Shown here one piece after another: positions 1 through 13,466 of a stretch of DNA of 64,000 nt (its first letter is position 1; each line of letters opens with the position of its first letter). Source of the stretch: Hippophae tibetana. Taxonomy: Eukaryota > Streptophyta > Magnoliopsida > Rosales > Elaeagnaceae. The position numbers were made by a program, and so were the translations under genes. The notes under the pieces were generated by a model. That model saw nothing but the letters and a program-made list of their open reading frames with translations. It was not told the origin of the DNA and did not search any database. The stretch covers positions 43,004,501 to 43,068,500 of the forward strand of contig CM072802.1 in assembly GCA_037013495.1 (NCBI GenBank). The letters run 5' to 3'.

Positions 1-1753
1 TAAGTCAAATTCTTGTAAGAGTAAGACCCACCTGATTAATCTTGGCTTGGCATTTGGTTTACTTAATAGGTATCTTAAAGCAGCATGATCAGAATGCACA
101 ATCACTTTAGATCCTACTAAATAAGACCGAAATTTGTCTAAAGAAAACACTATAGCCAAGAATTCCTTTTCAGTGGTGGTATAATTCATTTGGACATCAT
201 TGAGTGTTTTTCTAGCATAGTAGATGACATGCAAACGCTTATCCACTCTTTGTCCCAAGACTGCTCCTATAGCATAATCAGAAGCGTCACACATTATTTC
301 AAAAGGTAAAGACCAGTTTGGTGCCATAATAACAGGGGTAGATGTTAGTTTATCTTTCAAGGTATTAAAGGAAATAAGGCAGTCATTGTTGAAATCAAAA
401 TAAACATCTTTTGATAGCAAGTTACATAAGGGACGACTTATTTTAGAGAAATCTTTAATAAATCGTCTGTAAAATCTTGCATGTCCTAAGAAGCTTCTTA
501 TCCCCTTCATAGATGTAGGGAGAGGTAGTTTGGATATCAATTCAACTTTTTCCTTATCAACTTCAATACCCTTGTTTGAAATTATATGTCCTAAAACTAT
601 CCCTTGTTGAACCATAAAATGACTTTTCTCCCAACTAAGGGTGAGATTGCATTCAATGCATCTTTCTAAAACCAAAGTCAATTTATGTAAGCAATCATCA
701 AATGAGTTCCCAAAGACAGAGAAATCGTGCATGAAAATCTCAATGAATTTTTCCACCATGTCCGAGAAAATAGATATCATGCATCTCTGGAAAGTGGCAA
801 GGGCATTGCATAACCCAAATGGAATTATGTGAAAAGCAAATGTCCCAAAAGGACATGTAAATGTGGTCTTTTCCTGATCTTCTGGTGCTATGGGTACTTG
901 ATAATATCCAGACAATCTATCTAAAAAACAGTAAAATTCGTGCCCAGCTAATCTTTCCAACATTTTATCAATGAATGGAAGAGGAAAGTGATCCTTTTTA
1001 GTATATAAATTTAGTTTCCTAAAATCTATACGCATTCTCCATCCAGTGATTATTCTAGTGGGCACTAATTCACTTTTGTCATTTTTAACAACTGTTATCC
1101 TAGATTTCTTTGCTACCACATGCACTAGACTAACCCACTTACTATCCACAATAGGATAGATAATTTCTTCTTCTAATAATTTAAGAATTTCTTTCTTAAC
1201 TACCTCTTGCATATTTGGGTTTAGTCTTCTTTGGGCCTCTCGTATAGGTTTAGCACCATCCTCCAAGTTGATCTTGTGCATACACATTGTAGGACTACTG
1301 CCTCTTATATCCCCTATACTCCAACCTATAGATTTCTTAAACTGTTTAAGCATTTTGATGAGTTCCTTTTCTTGTGGTTTGGTCAAGGTTGAAGAAATTA
1401 TCACTGGATAAGTTTCTCCTTCTCCCAAAAACACATATTTTAAGTGCTTAGGTAAGTCTTTGAGTTCAAGTTCAGGTGTATTGCCCTCTTTACTAGATGA
1501 AGAACTGGGTAGATTTAAAAGTGTACTAGATTTTGTCATTACTTCATCATTGTCTAGTTGTTCAAGGTACCCCTTAATTTCCTCATCTAAATCTTCTTCG
1601 ACCTCTTCAAGTGTAAGAACAGTTTCAAGCTTGTCTTCTATTCTGGTTTGGAAAAAGATGCTTTGGACAAGATTATCCAAAGGGTCAAAATCGAATATTT
1701 CATCGATGGCAGAAATAGAAGGAAAATGTGATGAATCAAAAACTTTAAAATGA
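1..1753 (-). mobile_element. Athila/Tat-group Ty3/Gypsy fossil: pol fragment (protease-linker, RT, RNase H)
   Basis: On the minus strand this reads as the Tat/Athila-type polyprotein. An acidic linker near 1700-1450 leads into reverse transcriptase at about 1250-450 (segments like LVPTRI and [12 protein letters not shown]) and RNase H below 350. It runs off the left edge of the window. It is broken, with many breaks, and clearly old. LTR-type sequence of the same group lies immediately to its right. Confidence 0.85.
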
Positions 1754-1771
1754 ACAGTTTCTCCTATGGAT

Positions 1772-2825
1772 ATAGTAACTAAATTAATTATGCTTGCTCA
1801 TATTATCTAGGTTATTAAAAATATAAATTGATATTTTATTGATTTTCTTTTTTTTATATGAATACCAGTTTTGGTGGGGTTAGATATTCTTTGTTAACTA
1901 AACAAATCAATTAACACCTATGGGTGAGGTTGATAACTAATTTGGTTAATTAAATTAATTCCTTTTTCTAAGAGATTAAAAATGAACCATTTAAATGCCA
2001 CCTTTGGTGGGGTTAGACAGTTTAAACTTTATTCAAGGTGTCCAAATTAAACATAAGAATTTAATTATCCGAGTACTAACTTTCAAGTTTTAAAACCACT
2101 ACTGAAAACATGTTGTCAATACATTTTCACATAATAATTCTTATAAAAACTTTTGAAATAGAGTTTCACTCTAACTACCGGGCGATTGTACCAACAAATA
2201 AAAGAGCACTACTCTAAATTAGACCGGATAACTAAACCTTAAAATCTAATTTTCAGAATTAAGTTTGTAATGAAAAATAATATATTTCTCTCTAACATTC
2301 TTAATATAAAATCTTGAATAAAAATAAAATCAATTCATTTTAGAAATTTTCACCTATTTAATATTTCGCAAGCATAACAACGTTATTATTATATCATGTT
2401 TACAAACAGCCATCATGAGTTAAATTTAATCACAGACAAATTAAATATAACATGTAAGAATAAAGCATAAAAAATAACTGCAAAGAAAATAAAATCCTTG
2501 GCGAGGGTGGGCGGCGTGGCGGCATGATTTTCTCTTTTTTGACATTTTTGACCTTTTTTACCCATTTTGTCCAATTTTTCCATATTTGTTGACCTTTCCC
2601 CATTTATTTATTAATATATTTGTGATGTATTGCTTCCAGTACTTCTCTTTGAGTCTGTAAATTACGTTTTTAAGCGAAAATACCTGAAAAACAATAAAAA
2701 TACCCTTGATTCCAAAAAATACAAATTTATATAAATATATGATAAAACATATACATATATATATTTTTAATCAATTAATGTGCATAAAATCATGGTAATT
2801 TTAGTGCTTTTTGAGCACTCATCAC
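1772..2825 (-). repeat. LTR sequence (Athila/Tat type), partial copy
   Basis: The segment matches most of the solo LTR at 11599-13466, in the same orientation, for example the shared stretches ATTATGCTTGCTCATATTAT and CCGGGCGATTGTACCAACAA. On the minus strand it starts TGATGAGTGCTC at 2825, next to the caulimovirid fossil. It is shorter than the solo copy. It probably belongs to the Gypsy element on its left, inserted into the virus fossil. Confidence 0.7.
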
Positions 2826-5800
2826 ATACCCAAGGTAGATAGATCTTTGTTGCAAAAATACACAGAGTAGGGAATCGTCTTTCCTCAGGTGTAGGTTTGT
2901 AATGGGTGACAAATGTGTCATAAATTTCCTTAACTGGTGGGAGACGAATAGCAGGAATAGAACCATAGGTTTTCCACCAATTGTGAAACCAAGATTGAAA
3001 TTTGGTTAGGTTGATATTTTTTTAAATAAAAAAGAATAACCACAAATGTTGATTATCCTTATTTTGGATAAGGAAGGCATTGAACCATGCCTGATAATAA
3101 TCCCAATAATTGTAGGTTTTACAATGTGGTGGGGATGTGGTAATACTATCTCAAGTTTTGATTTTTTTTTAAATATGAGAGTGACAATGATCCTGTATTT
3201 CTGATTGTTGATTTTTCTAATCATGTAGAGCATATCTTTTGGAATATTCTCTATAGTTTCAAGTCCTTGTGTATTTGGGTCACCAATTTTGTTGAGTTCT
3301 TCCTCCGTAACACTTGGGATGGTGAGGTTATAATCATTACGCTTTTGGTAAGAAACTAATCTTTTAATGTTTTGACAATATTTTTTAAGTTGTGTTATTT
3401 CCAGCTTGATGGTTTTGATTTCAGCCTACAAATCTTGTATTTGATTTTGTGGCTTCAAGGTTTTGTTCTTTTGTTCCAATGAAGTAGTGAGGTCATGAGT
3501 GCTTGTGTTGATTGATGGATATTCAAAATGGTTTGGTTTTGGTTGGATAACCTAGTTTGGTTGGGTACTAACGTTGTGTGGGTACCTAACTGGTATAGGT
3601 TGTTGCCAAACTATCTTTTGAATTTGATGAGTTGGTTCAAGAGATGATTCTTGAAAGGCTTTCTCATTAGAGATAGTAAGTTCTTGATTGTTAAGAACAC
3701 TAATACTCTGAGTTTGGTTTTGTGGGATCTAAAGTCTTGGAGGTGACTCAAGGACCACCTAATTTTGAGTTTGAGCTTTGTTGTTCAAGTTGGGACTTGT
3801 GAATGCCCCTAACTAGCTTAATTTTTTATAATAATTCTTCCTAGGTTGATCTAGAGACCTGGAAGAGTTTAAAGATACGATTTTGAAATTTACTATCTAG
3901 GGCTTTATAAGAAGTACATGAAAGATCAGTCTTTTGATTCCTATCTATCCTAGTGAACTGTTTACCTGAGGTACTTAGGCTGATATTGGTAAAGTTGTTT
4001 TGAGTAACAATGTTTTTAAGGTTGGTGTCTAGATCCAAACTAGGGATCTTAAGTGGATAGGCATCAATCGTGGCATTTGTATATGGAAAATTAATAGGTA
4101 TTAATGGAGGATTTTTAACCTCGATTGTACCATCTGGGGTTTTCCATATGGGTGATTTCTTTTTTATGTTGACCATGTCAATTGATTTAACTAGTTCAAC
4201 AAATTTGGTTTTATAAGAATGGAATTTCCATACACCACCTTTCTCAATGATATATGTTTCAAGCCATTCAAAGAATGTTATATTTTATTGGTATTGGTTA
4301 ATGTACCGATGATGTTTTCTCTTGAAGCTCTCTTGTTAAGCTTTAGAGTATGCCTTAATAAACCAAGTTTTGATATGACTATGGGTTCAGAGTTCCAAAT
4401 CTAGACGTAGGGTTTCTATGTCTAGTAATGTAAACTTTTTATCTAATCCATTTAATTCATATTCCTTGGCCACATTAAGTGATGGGGTCGTAGAATGAGT
4501 TGGTGATAACTAAGGTGAGTCGCTCATCTTAGAATTTTTGTCAATTGTGTAGACTAGTTGTACTAAAGTCTACACTTTTGAGGTTAGGTCTAGGTAATTA
4601 TGAGGTAGAATGCCTATGCTTAGGTAATAATGGTATGTTTTGAGATAACAATTCTGACATATCCACTGTGGAAGCTGAAGAATACCTCGAACTATTAGCT
4701 CTGTCAAAACTTAATTTGACACTACCATTATGGAATTAGGTGATACTCCTAAGCTCATTGTTTTGCTCATGTTCTTGAGGATCATACTCAAGTGGGGTTA
4801 TACCTTATAATAACCATTTATCTAGTAAGACAATTTGGTTCCGTTCAATGGGTTTTGGAATGACCTTGTTAGACCTAGAAAGGTCTTTCAATAGGAGGAG
4901 TGTTTCTCCCTTTTTGGAATCATGAATGTGTCCTATGTCGAACTCACTTACCATAGCATTGTAATGCACTATGAAAATAAGGGCTACTGAGATTGATTAT
5001 GATACTATCCTGTAGTTTAGGGTTTAGATTTTTAATGTAAGTGACTTCATAATATTTGGGTTACTTAAGGAAACTGTGAAATTAGGAAAGTAGTTGAATG
5101 ATATCGATCCTAAGTAAAGACTCGACTCAACAATTCCTAATAAAAAATCTTGGAAATTGATAAATCTAGTGTCCCTAAGAATAGATAGGATTGATGCGTT
5201 TAGACCATCTCTGGTTAAGGGTTTTAATCCTACTTTGACTAATCCTATATGAACATAATTGAAATGTTTATATATCTATTTTTGTAATGATTCTTTTGAA
5301 AATAATTTAGTAGTTTCAAAAGGTGAAGTTAACTATATGTTTCTCTCCACTGTTTTAATAGTGTAATCAGTTTTGAAAATATTCATCACCTTTGTTTTAT
5401 AAATTTGATCGTTGTGGATCTTATGGATCTTCCAATGATCAATTGATTTTGAAATTTTTTTCAATAGTGAGTTCATCATTACTGATGATATTTTTGTTCT
5501 TCTTGGTAGAAGACGATGATGATTTTGATGAAGGGAAAATGAAGGGAGAGTCCCTTGATGATGATGAGGATAATAAAAAAAGAGAATTAAAATTAGACAT
5601 TGTTTTTATAAAATTTTAAATTAAACTAAATTAAATTTAAAATAAAAGTTTTAAAATAAATGCTTGTAAACTTGTGAATACTAATCATCAACATAATATC
5701 CTTAAATGTTAATAAAGAATCTTAATCTTTAATGTTACTATCTTCAATCAACTATCAAGATTATTATACTACAATACAATCATGGAAATAAGTCATGAAT

Positions 5801-6137
5801 ACATGCTAATTTATCATACAAAAAATGGTTAATATTACTTTTCTTGTTCTATCTTTTCATATAATATTTATGACTTTCTTCAACTCTTTATAATAATATG
5901 TCGTCCACTACTACCACCGACAAGTATAAGGTATTATTCCCTTCAACATAATCCCTCCTAATACAGGACTTACAACCCTTCGTCTGGATCAATTCATTTC
6001 TACCATGACCCTACATATTATCTTATAAGCAAATATTAAAGTCATATATATTATTATCCAAGGTTCAAACAAAACTTTTGAATATCAATTATAACATGTA
6101 ATAAACAACTTAGAACACCCACTTGGCTCTGATGCCA
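2826..6137 (-). mobile_element. Endogenous caulimovirid (plant pararetrovirus) fossil
   Basis: Read on the minus strand: a primer site for tRNA-Met (6126-6137); a leader; a region from about 5600 to 4400 resembling caulimovirid movement protein (segments like LVKVGLKPLTRDGLNASIL and NFTVSLSNPNIMKSLTL); a spacer with a coiled-coil-like stretch (about 3290-3480); and a capsid-like region (about 3005-2830, FQSWFHNWWKTYG). The movement-then-capsid order in one reading direction fits petuvirus/florendovirus-type genomes. Protease and RT are not seen in the window, because an LTR abuts at 2825. It is broken, with many breaks, and old. Confidence 0.72.
6126..6137 (-). other. tRNA-Met primer-binding site of the caulimovirid fossil
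   Basis: The minus strand reads TGGCATCAGAGCCAAGTGGG, one base off the standard TGGTATCAGAGC. It lies about 0.5 kb before the movement-protein-like region, the layout known for caulimovirids. Confidence 0.65.
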
Positions 6138-8380
6138 TAAGTGCACTGAGGATTTGGGGAGTTGATCGAATAGGTAATACTAAAGAATAACATAACAAGA
6201 TTAATAAACAAACATATTATATTGATAGATTAGGCGGTTTAGCCGTCCATATGTTTACAAACAATAACTGGTATATTGGCAAGTAACAAGATAGTTGATA
6301 TAATATGCTTGTTAATATAATAACCTAATCTTAATTGGTATATTGACCAATTATATATATTTTTGTAAGTTATATATATATATATATATAACCTTTAATG
6401 TCTAAAGAGTTATCTAATTACTAAGCAAGTAAATTCTAATGATATAAATACTAACTATCTAGACAACTAATAAAAAACTATTATAAAGATAAACATGTGT
6501 GGAATGTCCTTGACCATCTAAATTATCTTCACTTGTGTTTTTGGTTCATTTTGGACTTGGGTATTTATAAAAAGTACAAGGTAATTTTTGGAAAAATATG
6601 TGACATTTTAATACTTCACCACCAATCTTGCCACCACCTTCACCACTACCCTTGGTGAGGTGTTTAGCTAGGTGGCTAGTGAGTTGGAAAATTCATAAAT
6701 ATCCTCCCATTTCTTCTGATTTGGTATAAAAAAATATAGTGACATATCATTCTTTGTCTTCAAATTACTAATACCTTGTGTGTTGCTTGGAATTAGTGAT
6801 TCATGATTATGTGAGCAAAATCATACTTGCGAGTGGTGAGTACTTTAGGTAGTATTTTCAAGTGGTTTATGTGAGGTGAGCCATATGTCGGCTAGTAGTT
6901 TCCTTCATGCAACTTTTATATGTGAGAACCTCTTTATGAGATTGGACAGTGCTAAATTCTTTGAGTTCTCGTATCTTGGATTGTGTGTCTCTTGGTGGTT
7001 TGTGGTCGACTATGTGTCCTTTATTATTTATTGGGTGTTCATGTTCAAGAGTATTTCTATTGATAGTACATGTCACTCATTATTGATTCATGGTTTCTAA
7101 TCACACCACATTGGATGGTATTGGCTTTGGAGGTGAGTCAAGTTCGTGTGTTGAATAAATTTGTTGGTAAAGTAGCAATCAGAAGTAGTAATAGTGAGTT
7201 AGGAAGGAGGTCCCAACTGATAGAGGTATTAGTAGTTTTATTTTCTATCAGAATTGTAACTATTTTATTAATTAGTGAATTGTTTACTATTGAATGGTTA
7301 CCTTATTCATGCTTGAATGTATGGATAGTACAATCAGAGATTAGATGGTGTATGTTTCTACACATTGAAGTTTATACTCTTACTAGAAAGCTTTTATTAT
7401 TTATTGCATGTTTTTTGTTTATTGATTATATGTATTGTTGCTATGATTATTAGTTATGTGTTATCTATTGGATGTTATGCACGATTAAATTATATGTTGG
7501 TATAATATGAGTGTCCATCTTATATGATCTAACATAATAGATGTAGACTCTAATGAGAAAGCATATCGTTATATGTTGTCACATGCTTTCTTTCCTTGCT
7601 ATGTTGCATCCCTCTAACTTTTTATATGTTATCATGCTTTCTTTCCTTGCTATGTTTCATCCCTATAACTTTCCAATCATTGTTTATACTGTAGTAAATT
7701 AATCTACATGTTCCGTGATTAATTTATATTACTTATGTTTTTTATGTGCATATGATTTTGATGTGAATCTTTAAGGATTTTGTATCTCCTTACCCTGGTT
7801 GTATCCTAAGTCTCAGACTTTTTAATTGGTTTTCTATGTTTAGATTGATCACGTGCTATGAGAGTATAATCATCATTTACCGAATATGTTCCCACATATG
7901 AAGTCATGAAGTGATTGAAAATCATTTGTTGTTTAGTATGCATTCTTATCTCACTTATTATTAATGGTTTACCATGCATATGTTTATTGCTAGTCTAGAT
8001 AAGAGCCTGTGAGGTACACCATCACTAATATGTTTACCTCAGTTAGTTATTCCTTACTATTAGTTGTTTTTATTGTATGTTGAATTGAGAATGTTGTTTC
8101 ATGCTTTCACTGTGCTAATTTCTTAATTCATGTTGTAAGGCCTACTTGACCGAATTGATATAGAGCTCGTAAAAAGATTTCATTGGTTTGCATTTTTATC
8201 CCTCATCTAGGTCTCGATTACTTATTTGATAGGAAGAATAATTGATCTTCATGTAATTATTCCTACATATAGGAATCTTAAACCTTTGATTCTCATTACT
8301 ATAGCTTGAAGCATGTAAAAAGGACCATTTTTCCTTTAGGTGAGCAAATGACCGTTTTCCCCTTTAGTGTAAAAAACCCA
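6138..8380. other. No gene recognised
   Basis: AT-rich, without convincing coding sequence on either strand. An open frame at 7070-7453 (plus) shows no domain and has irregular composition. Part of 7850-8380 may be Gypsy LTR, since it lies directly downstream of the Gypsy C-terminal tail on the minus strand, but no LTR ends could be fixed. Position 6138-6700 may be the virus fossil's intergenic region. Confidence 0.4.
6370..6390. repeat. (TA)n microsatellite
   Basis: About ten perfect TA units in AT-rich DNA just outside the virus fossil. Confidence 0.9.
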
Positions 8381-8389
8381 TATATTCTT

Positions 8390-9015
8390 CAAATGTAACA
8401 TTAGCCTCCCTTGATAAAAAATTAGCATTTTCATGATATTTGGATGATTCTTGGGTTGTATTATTCCCTCTTCTTTAAGAGGATTCATCCTCAAATCCTT
8501 AGTAGTCAATTATGGAGTTCATATTTTTGTAAGAATGAAACAATAACATAAGGTAGAGATTTGTGAGTAATAAAACATGCCTTTTGTTCACTCGCTTATG
8601 TGTTTCCTCACTCTTTTCTCTCTTCTTAATCACCTCTTTTTTAGCACCTTCTTTTAACCAACTCTTTGTTTTCTATATTTTCCATCCTCTTTTTTTCCTT
8701 CATTCTCTTTTTCACTCTACTCTTTTTTTTTCTACTTTCCACCTCACTCATCTCTTTTTTGTTATACATCTCGCTTACATCTTTTGATCTCTTAGTTTTT
8801 TTATTTCTCTTCAATCACTCTTTTTCTCTTTTTTACTTTCAATTAGTCCTTATACAATTGATTTGGTGTCAAAGGTGAAAGTACGGTGAACCTATTATCA
8901 TTTAAAAGTGAGTATATATCCTTGAATACATTATATATTGTCGTCCTATTAAATTTCCTTGCCCTATCCAATATGATGTGACCCATAAGCATAGGAACAA
9001 CATCACAAAGTATCT
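8390..9015 (-). mobile_element. Chromovirus-type Ty3/Gypsy fossil: protease-linker region and C-terminal tail
   Basis: The minus strand from 9010 reads DVVPMLMGHIILDR, and near 8880 LSPLTPNQLYKD. These are the 'VVPM.A.H.LLGRPW' and 'LAPL.P.QVYED' landmarks of plant Gypsy protease/linker. A Lys/Glu-rich purine tract (8590-8830) follows, then a tail like LRMNPLKEEG, matching the common 'SRTNPFQEGG' end. Broken, with most of the element missing. Confidence 0.6.
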
Positions 9016-9236
9016 TGTCATAGTACTTCCGACACTAGTACTAGTTTAATAACCCTAATCTCCCCATAATTATTTAACAATTGTAATTTATATGGTTTAG
9101 GGTAATCTAGGGTTGGGAATTTTAACTTTTCAACTAAGGTTATACGAGAAAAAATAGTTAACAAACTTTTAAGAAATAAGGAAAATAATGTAAAAAACAA
9201 CACAAATAGTAATAGGAATATGTTTTAATATCAGAT

Positions 9237-9525
9237 AAATGACTACTCAATCAATCTAACCGAATGCTCGATTGATCAAGTACATTGGTCGATTGATCAT
9301 ACATTCTCTCGATCAATCCAATGATCATTTAATTATTATTGAAAAATTGGTGGATGAATCCAATGATTTAACTCGATCGATCTAGTCCTTAATCGATTGA
9401 GTAAATCCATCAATTGATTAGTAATGCGTTAAAATCAATTTAATAAGGTATTATTACTTGATAGATCTAGTCACTACTCAATCAATTGAGTAGTCTATTT
9501 TCACATTGTTCCTATTATGTATAAT
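9237..9525. repeat. Cluster of TCGATTGATC-like words
   Basis: About fifteen degenerate copies of palindrome-like words (CGATTGATC, TCGATCGATC, TCAATCAATTGAG) lie within 290 bases, in the probable LTR region of the SIRE-like element. A similar cluster lies at 47045-47235 in another SIRE-like LTR. Confidence 0.6.
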
Positions 9526-11598
9526 ATGCAATATAACTTATACAAGAATAAAAATATACCTGATATGTGATTTTTGAGGCTCGATAGTTTCTTCGGCTTG
9601 AAAATATTCTCTTAAGAAACACCTAGAAGCTCACATAATCAATCATAAATCTCATGCATGGCATACATATGTATTCACTAAGTGTGTGAATAGGATCATA
9701 TTGACATCGATCACTAGATGCATAAGATATGCAAGTGCATAAGTCATAGTATCTAGTTATTAATAACACTATCAAAATTATAAGAGTAGCATGTAATGTA
9801 CATGTCAGGTCAAATCAAGTCTACGACCCTCTTTTTTATATTCTAAAGAATAAAAAATAGTAGTAAATTTTAATCAATAGTGCAGATTCCTAAGGCACTT
9901 CTAATAGATTCAAATATTTGGGTATCAAGTGTCATAATGAATAAATCAACTAATTGCCTTTCAATGGGCACAACACAAAGGATAGAACTTTATCTTCTAT
10001 TAGTTTCCTAACAAAATGATGTCTAATGTCTATATGTTTCATTCGAGAATGTAGAACTGCATTTTTAGAGATACATATAGCACTAGTGTTATCACAATAA
10101 AGGGGAATTGTATCTTCTTAATAGCCATATTTCTTAAGCATATTCTTCATCCACAGAAGTTGTGTGTAAGAGCTTTTAGCAACAAATATGTATGGATGAT
10201 GCAAATTATTTACATAATATCTAGCATTAAAGACATTTTTATAACATGGATAAGTCCTCAAGAATCTGCAATAAGTTCTAATATATCATTTCCTACCATA
10301 GTTATGAAAAATATGCACAAATTATACATGTTTTTCAACAATATATGCAAACTGTTCTTTGAGTATAGTGTGTAATAGTAGGAGAAGGATTAGAGGGCTA
10401 TAAAAATGTGATTTTTGATTTTGAAGGAGTAGAGATCTTAACCTTATAACCAATGTCATGTGTATCATGTGAGGAGGACATGTTTAAAGGTATGACAAAT
10501 TCAATTGGTTTTGACGAAGATGGCGTAGTTTGCTGGTTTACATATCTTAGTCCTCTCTTATCACCAACTAGCTTTCCATAATCTAGAATTTTGGTCAACC
10601 TTTTAGCTCCAATTGTTAACCTCCTTACTGCTTTCTTTAATTATTCAAGTTCTTGCATAAAAAATTATTTTTCTTGTTCTAAACCAAAAATACTTGAATT
10701 CAAGACATTAGAATGTTCAAATAGACCAAAATTATGTTGCTCAAGTAGTGATGAGTTTACTTTAAAGGATTTAAGTTTGTTATTAAGTTTATTTACTTCT
10801 ACAAGCAGCTTTTCTTTATCTCTTTTGCATATTATAAACTCTCTAAACACATCATTAATATTAGTAACATTAAAATATTTAAGTAAAAATTTAGTATCAC
10901 TTTCTCGTTGTTTGAATAAATGTCTAGCTTACTAGAGTGTCCACTAACTTTTGTAGCAAATGCTAGGAAATTAGTGTTGCTATTTTCTAGTTTAATTAGA
11001 TTATTATCATCACTTTTAGAGTTAGTCCCTATGATATTGAAGGCTCTTCCATTATTGTTCTTCTTATTTACACAATCAGTTTCAAAGTGACTAAAACTGA
11101 TACATTCAAAGATTAAGGTCTAGAGGGTTTAGGTTTCTTACCACTAGAAACCACATATTTGAAGTCTCTCAAATTTTGGCCTTTTTGATGACTTAGTTGT
11201 CCTTTGTTTTGAGGATTCTTTATGTTGAAAATTTTGTTCAATCTTCTTGTCAAGAGTGCATATTCTGCTCCATCAATGTCACTTTCTTCAATTGTAACAG
11301 TTTTGAAGACAACATATTTGTTCTTTATTGGTGGATGGAAACTCATCTCAAATGTTTGAAGTGAACCAACAAATTCTTCAATTTTGATATTATCCACGTT
11401 CTTGCTTTGATCAATTGTAATGATCTTTGTATGGAAGCAATCTGGTAGAAAACCAAAGAATCTTTCAAACTATCATAAAATTATCAAATTTATCTCTAAG
11501 ATTGGAAAAGATGTTAGTAATATCACATAATAAAGAAGATGAAACTTTTTCTGAGTACCAAGCATGCGAAGTTTTATTCATTTAACTTATGAGGTACC

Positions 11599-13466
11599 TG
11601 ATGATGAATCACAAGATCATCATTACAAATATCGATCTTGCGAAAAATCCTTTTGGTTTTATTATTTGTAAAACTCTCGCAAGTGTACGAATCATTTTAT
11701 AAAAAATGATGAGTATACTCCTAAGGTCGATCTAAGGAATGAATATATGTGGTTTTTAATTTATTATTCAAAATCTTAAAAACAAAATTAAATCCTAAAC
11801 ATCCTGTCACAATATTTTGGTTTATTTGTTTCCTAATCTAATAACATAAAAATAAACATAAACATAGATATAGATTCAATAAACAATAATGCAAATTTTA
11901 TCGTTCATCACACTAGAGTATTTAAGGATATAATAATTAAGTTGATTATGCTTGCTCATATTATTTAGGTTATTAAATATATAAATTAATATTTATTCAT
12001 TTTCTCTTTTTGGTATGAAATTGTCCTTAGGTGGGGGCCAAATTATTTTATTTAATATTAACTAACTAATATCCTTAGGTAGGACCTATTAATTAATTAA
12101 ATATTAAATTTTCAACTTTATTTCTAAGAAAATAACAAATCATCTAATCACAGCTGGGCAAAGTCAAATAATTAGACTTTATTGAAAGTGTCCAAATTAA
12201 ACCTAAAAATTTAATTTTCCAAGTACTAACTTTTAAGTTTTAAAACCAATACTGAAAATATGTCGTCAATACATTTTCTAATAATAGTTCTTAACTTTTG
12301 AAATAGAGTTTCACTCTAATTACCGGGCGATTGTACCAACAAATAAAAAAACACTACTTTAAATTAGACCGGATAATAAAACTTATAATCTAATTTTCAT
12401 ATTTAAGTTTTTAATGAAAAATAATGTATTTCTCTCTAACATCCTTAAGATAAAATCTTGAATAAAAACAAAATCAATTTATTTTATGAAAATGTTTTAC
12501 CTATTTAATATTTCGCAAGTATAATAACGTTATAATTATATCATATTTACAAATAGTCAATCATTTTAAATTTAATCACAGACAAATTAAATATAACATA
12601 TAAGAATGAAACATAAAAAGATAAATATAAAGAATCCATTAAAATTATACCTTAATAGAATCCTTACAACAATTTAATGCTCGTTCTATTATTAGAAAAC
12701 CTCCAAATGAATTTGTATATCTCTTTATTAAATCAAAAACTAAAAATTTATAAAAACATAATTAATTTTTCTCAAAAAGAGAAGAACTTAAAAAAACTAA
12801 AAAAATGAAAACTTTCTAGAAAGAAAGCTAGAGAGAGAAAGTGCTCAAAAATGTGTGTGTATTGGAATGGGGAAGAGGGTCCTTTTATAAATGAGGAAAA
12901 AGCCAAAAAAATGGGGGAAATATTTCAAAATTTGAATTTGGACGCTTTTGGACAGGTTGGTACACATATAGGGCGTGAAAATCCCGACAGATTGGCAGTT
13001 GGCGTGCGTGAGACACGACGAGGAGTGTGAAGGCGAGCACACGACACGACACAGGTGTGTGATGGCACACGTGGGTGGGCGTAGATGGGTGCACGGGTTC
13101 AGCTTTTTTTGAGTAATGGGCATAGATGCATAGGCGGATGATCGGTGTTGTGTGGGCATTGTGCGTGTTTCTATGAACGGTTTGGCCTTTTTGACATTTT
13201 TGATCCATTTTGTCCAATTTTTCCATCTTTTTTATTTTTTCTCATTTATTTTCTCAATATATTTGTGATTTATTGCCTTCAGTAATTTTTTTCGAGTTTT
13301 TAAGTTATTTTTAAACTAAAATACTTGAAAAACAATAAAAAATATCTGTGATTCCGAAAAAACAAATATATATAAAAATATGATAAAATTATATAAATAT
13401 AAATTTATTTAATCAATTAAAGTACATTAAATTATGATAATTTTAGTGTTTTTTAAGCGCTCGTTA
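11599..13466 (-). repeat. Solo LTR, Athila/Tat type, with GTACC target duplications
   Basis: 1868 bases, minus orientation, ending ...ATTCATCATCA. GTACC lies on both sides (11594-11598 and 13467-13471). The outer end reads TAACGAGCGC where the related copy at 2825 reads TGATGAGTGC. It contains a GC-richer patch (12950-13160). The flanking DNA is SIRE-like Copia, so this is a nested insertion later reduced to a solo LTR. Confidence 0.82.

Noticed and set aside
5392-5619. Acidic open frame (Asp/Glu-rich end) on the plus strand
   Set aside because: Antisense of a Ser-rich stretch at the start of the movement-protein-like region in the virus fossil.
7070-7453. 127-codon open frame
   Set aside because: No recognisable domain, no supporting splice or regulatory context. 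Plausible by chance.
8563-8878. Phe/Leu/Ser-rich open frames that look like membrane segments
   Set aside because: They come from a pyrimidine-rich tract, the complement of a Lys/Glu-rich Gypsy linker.
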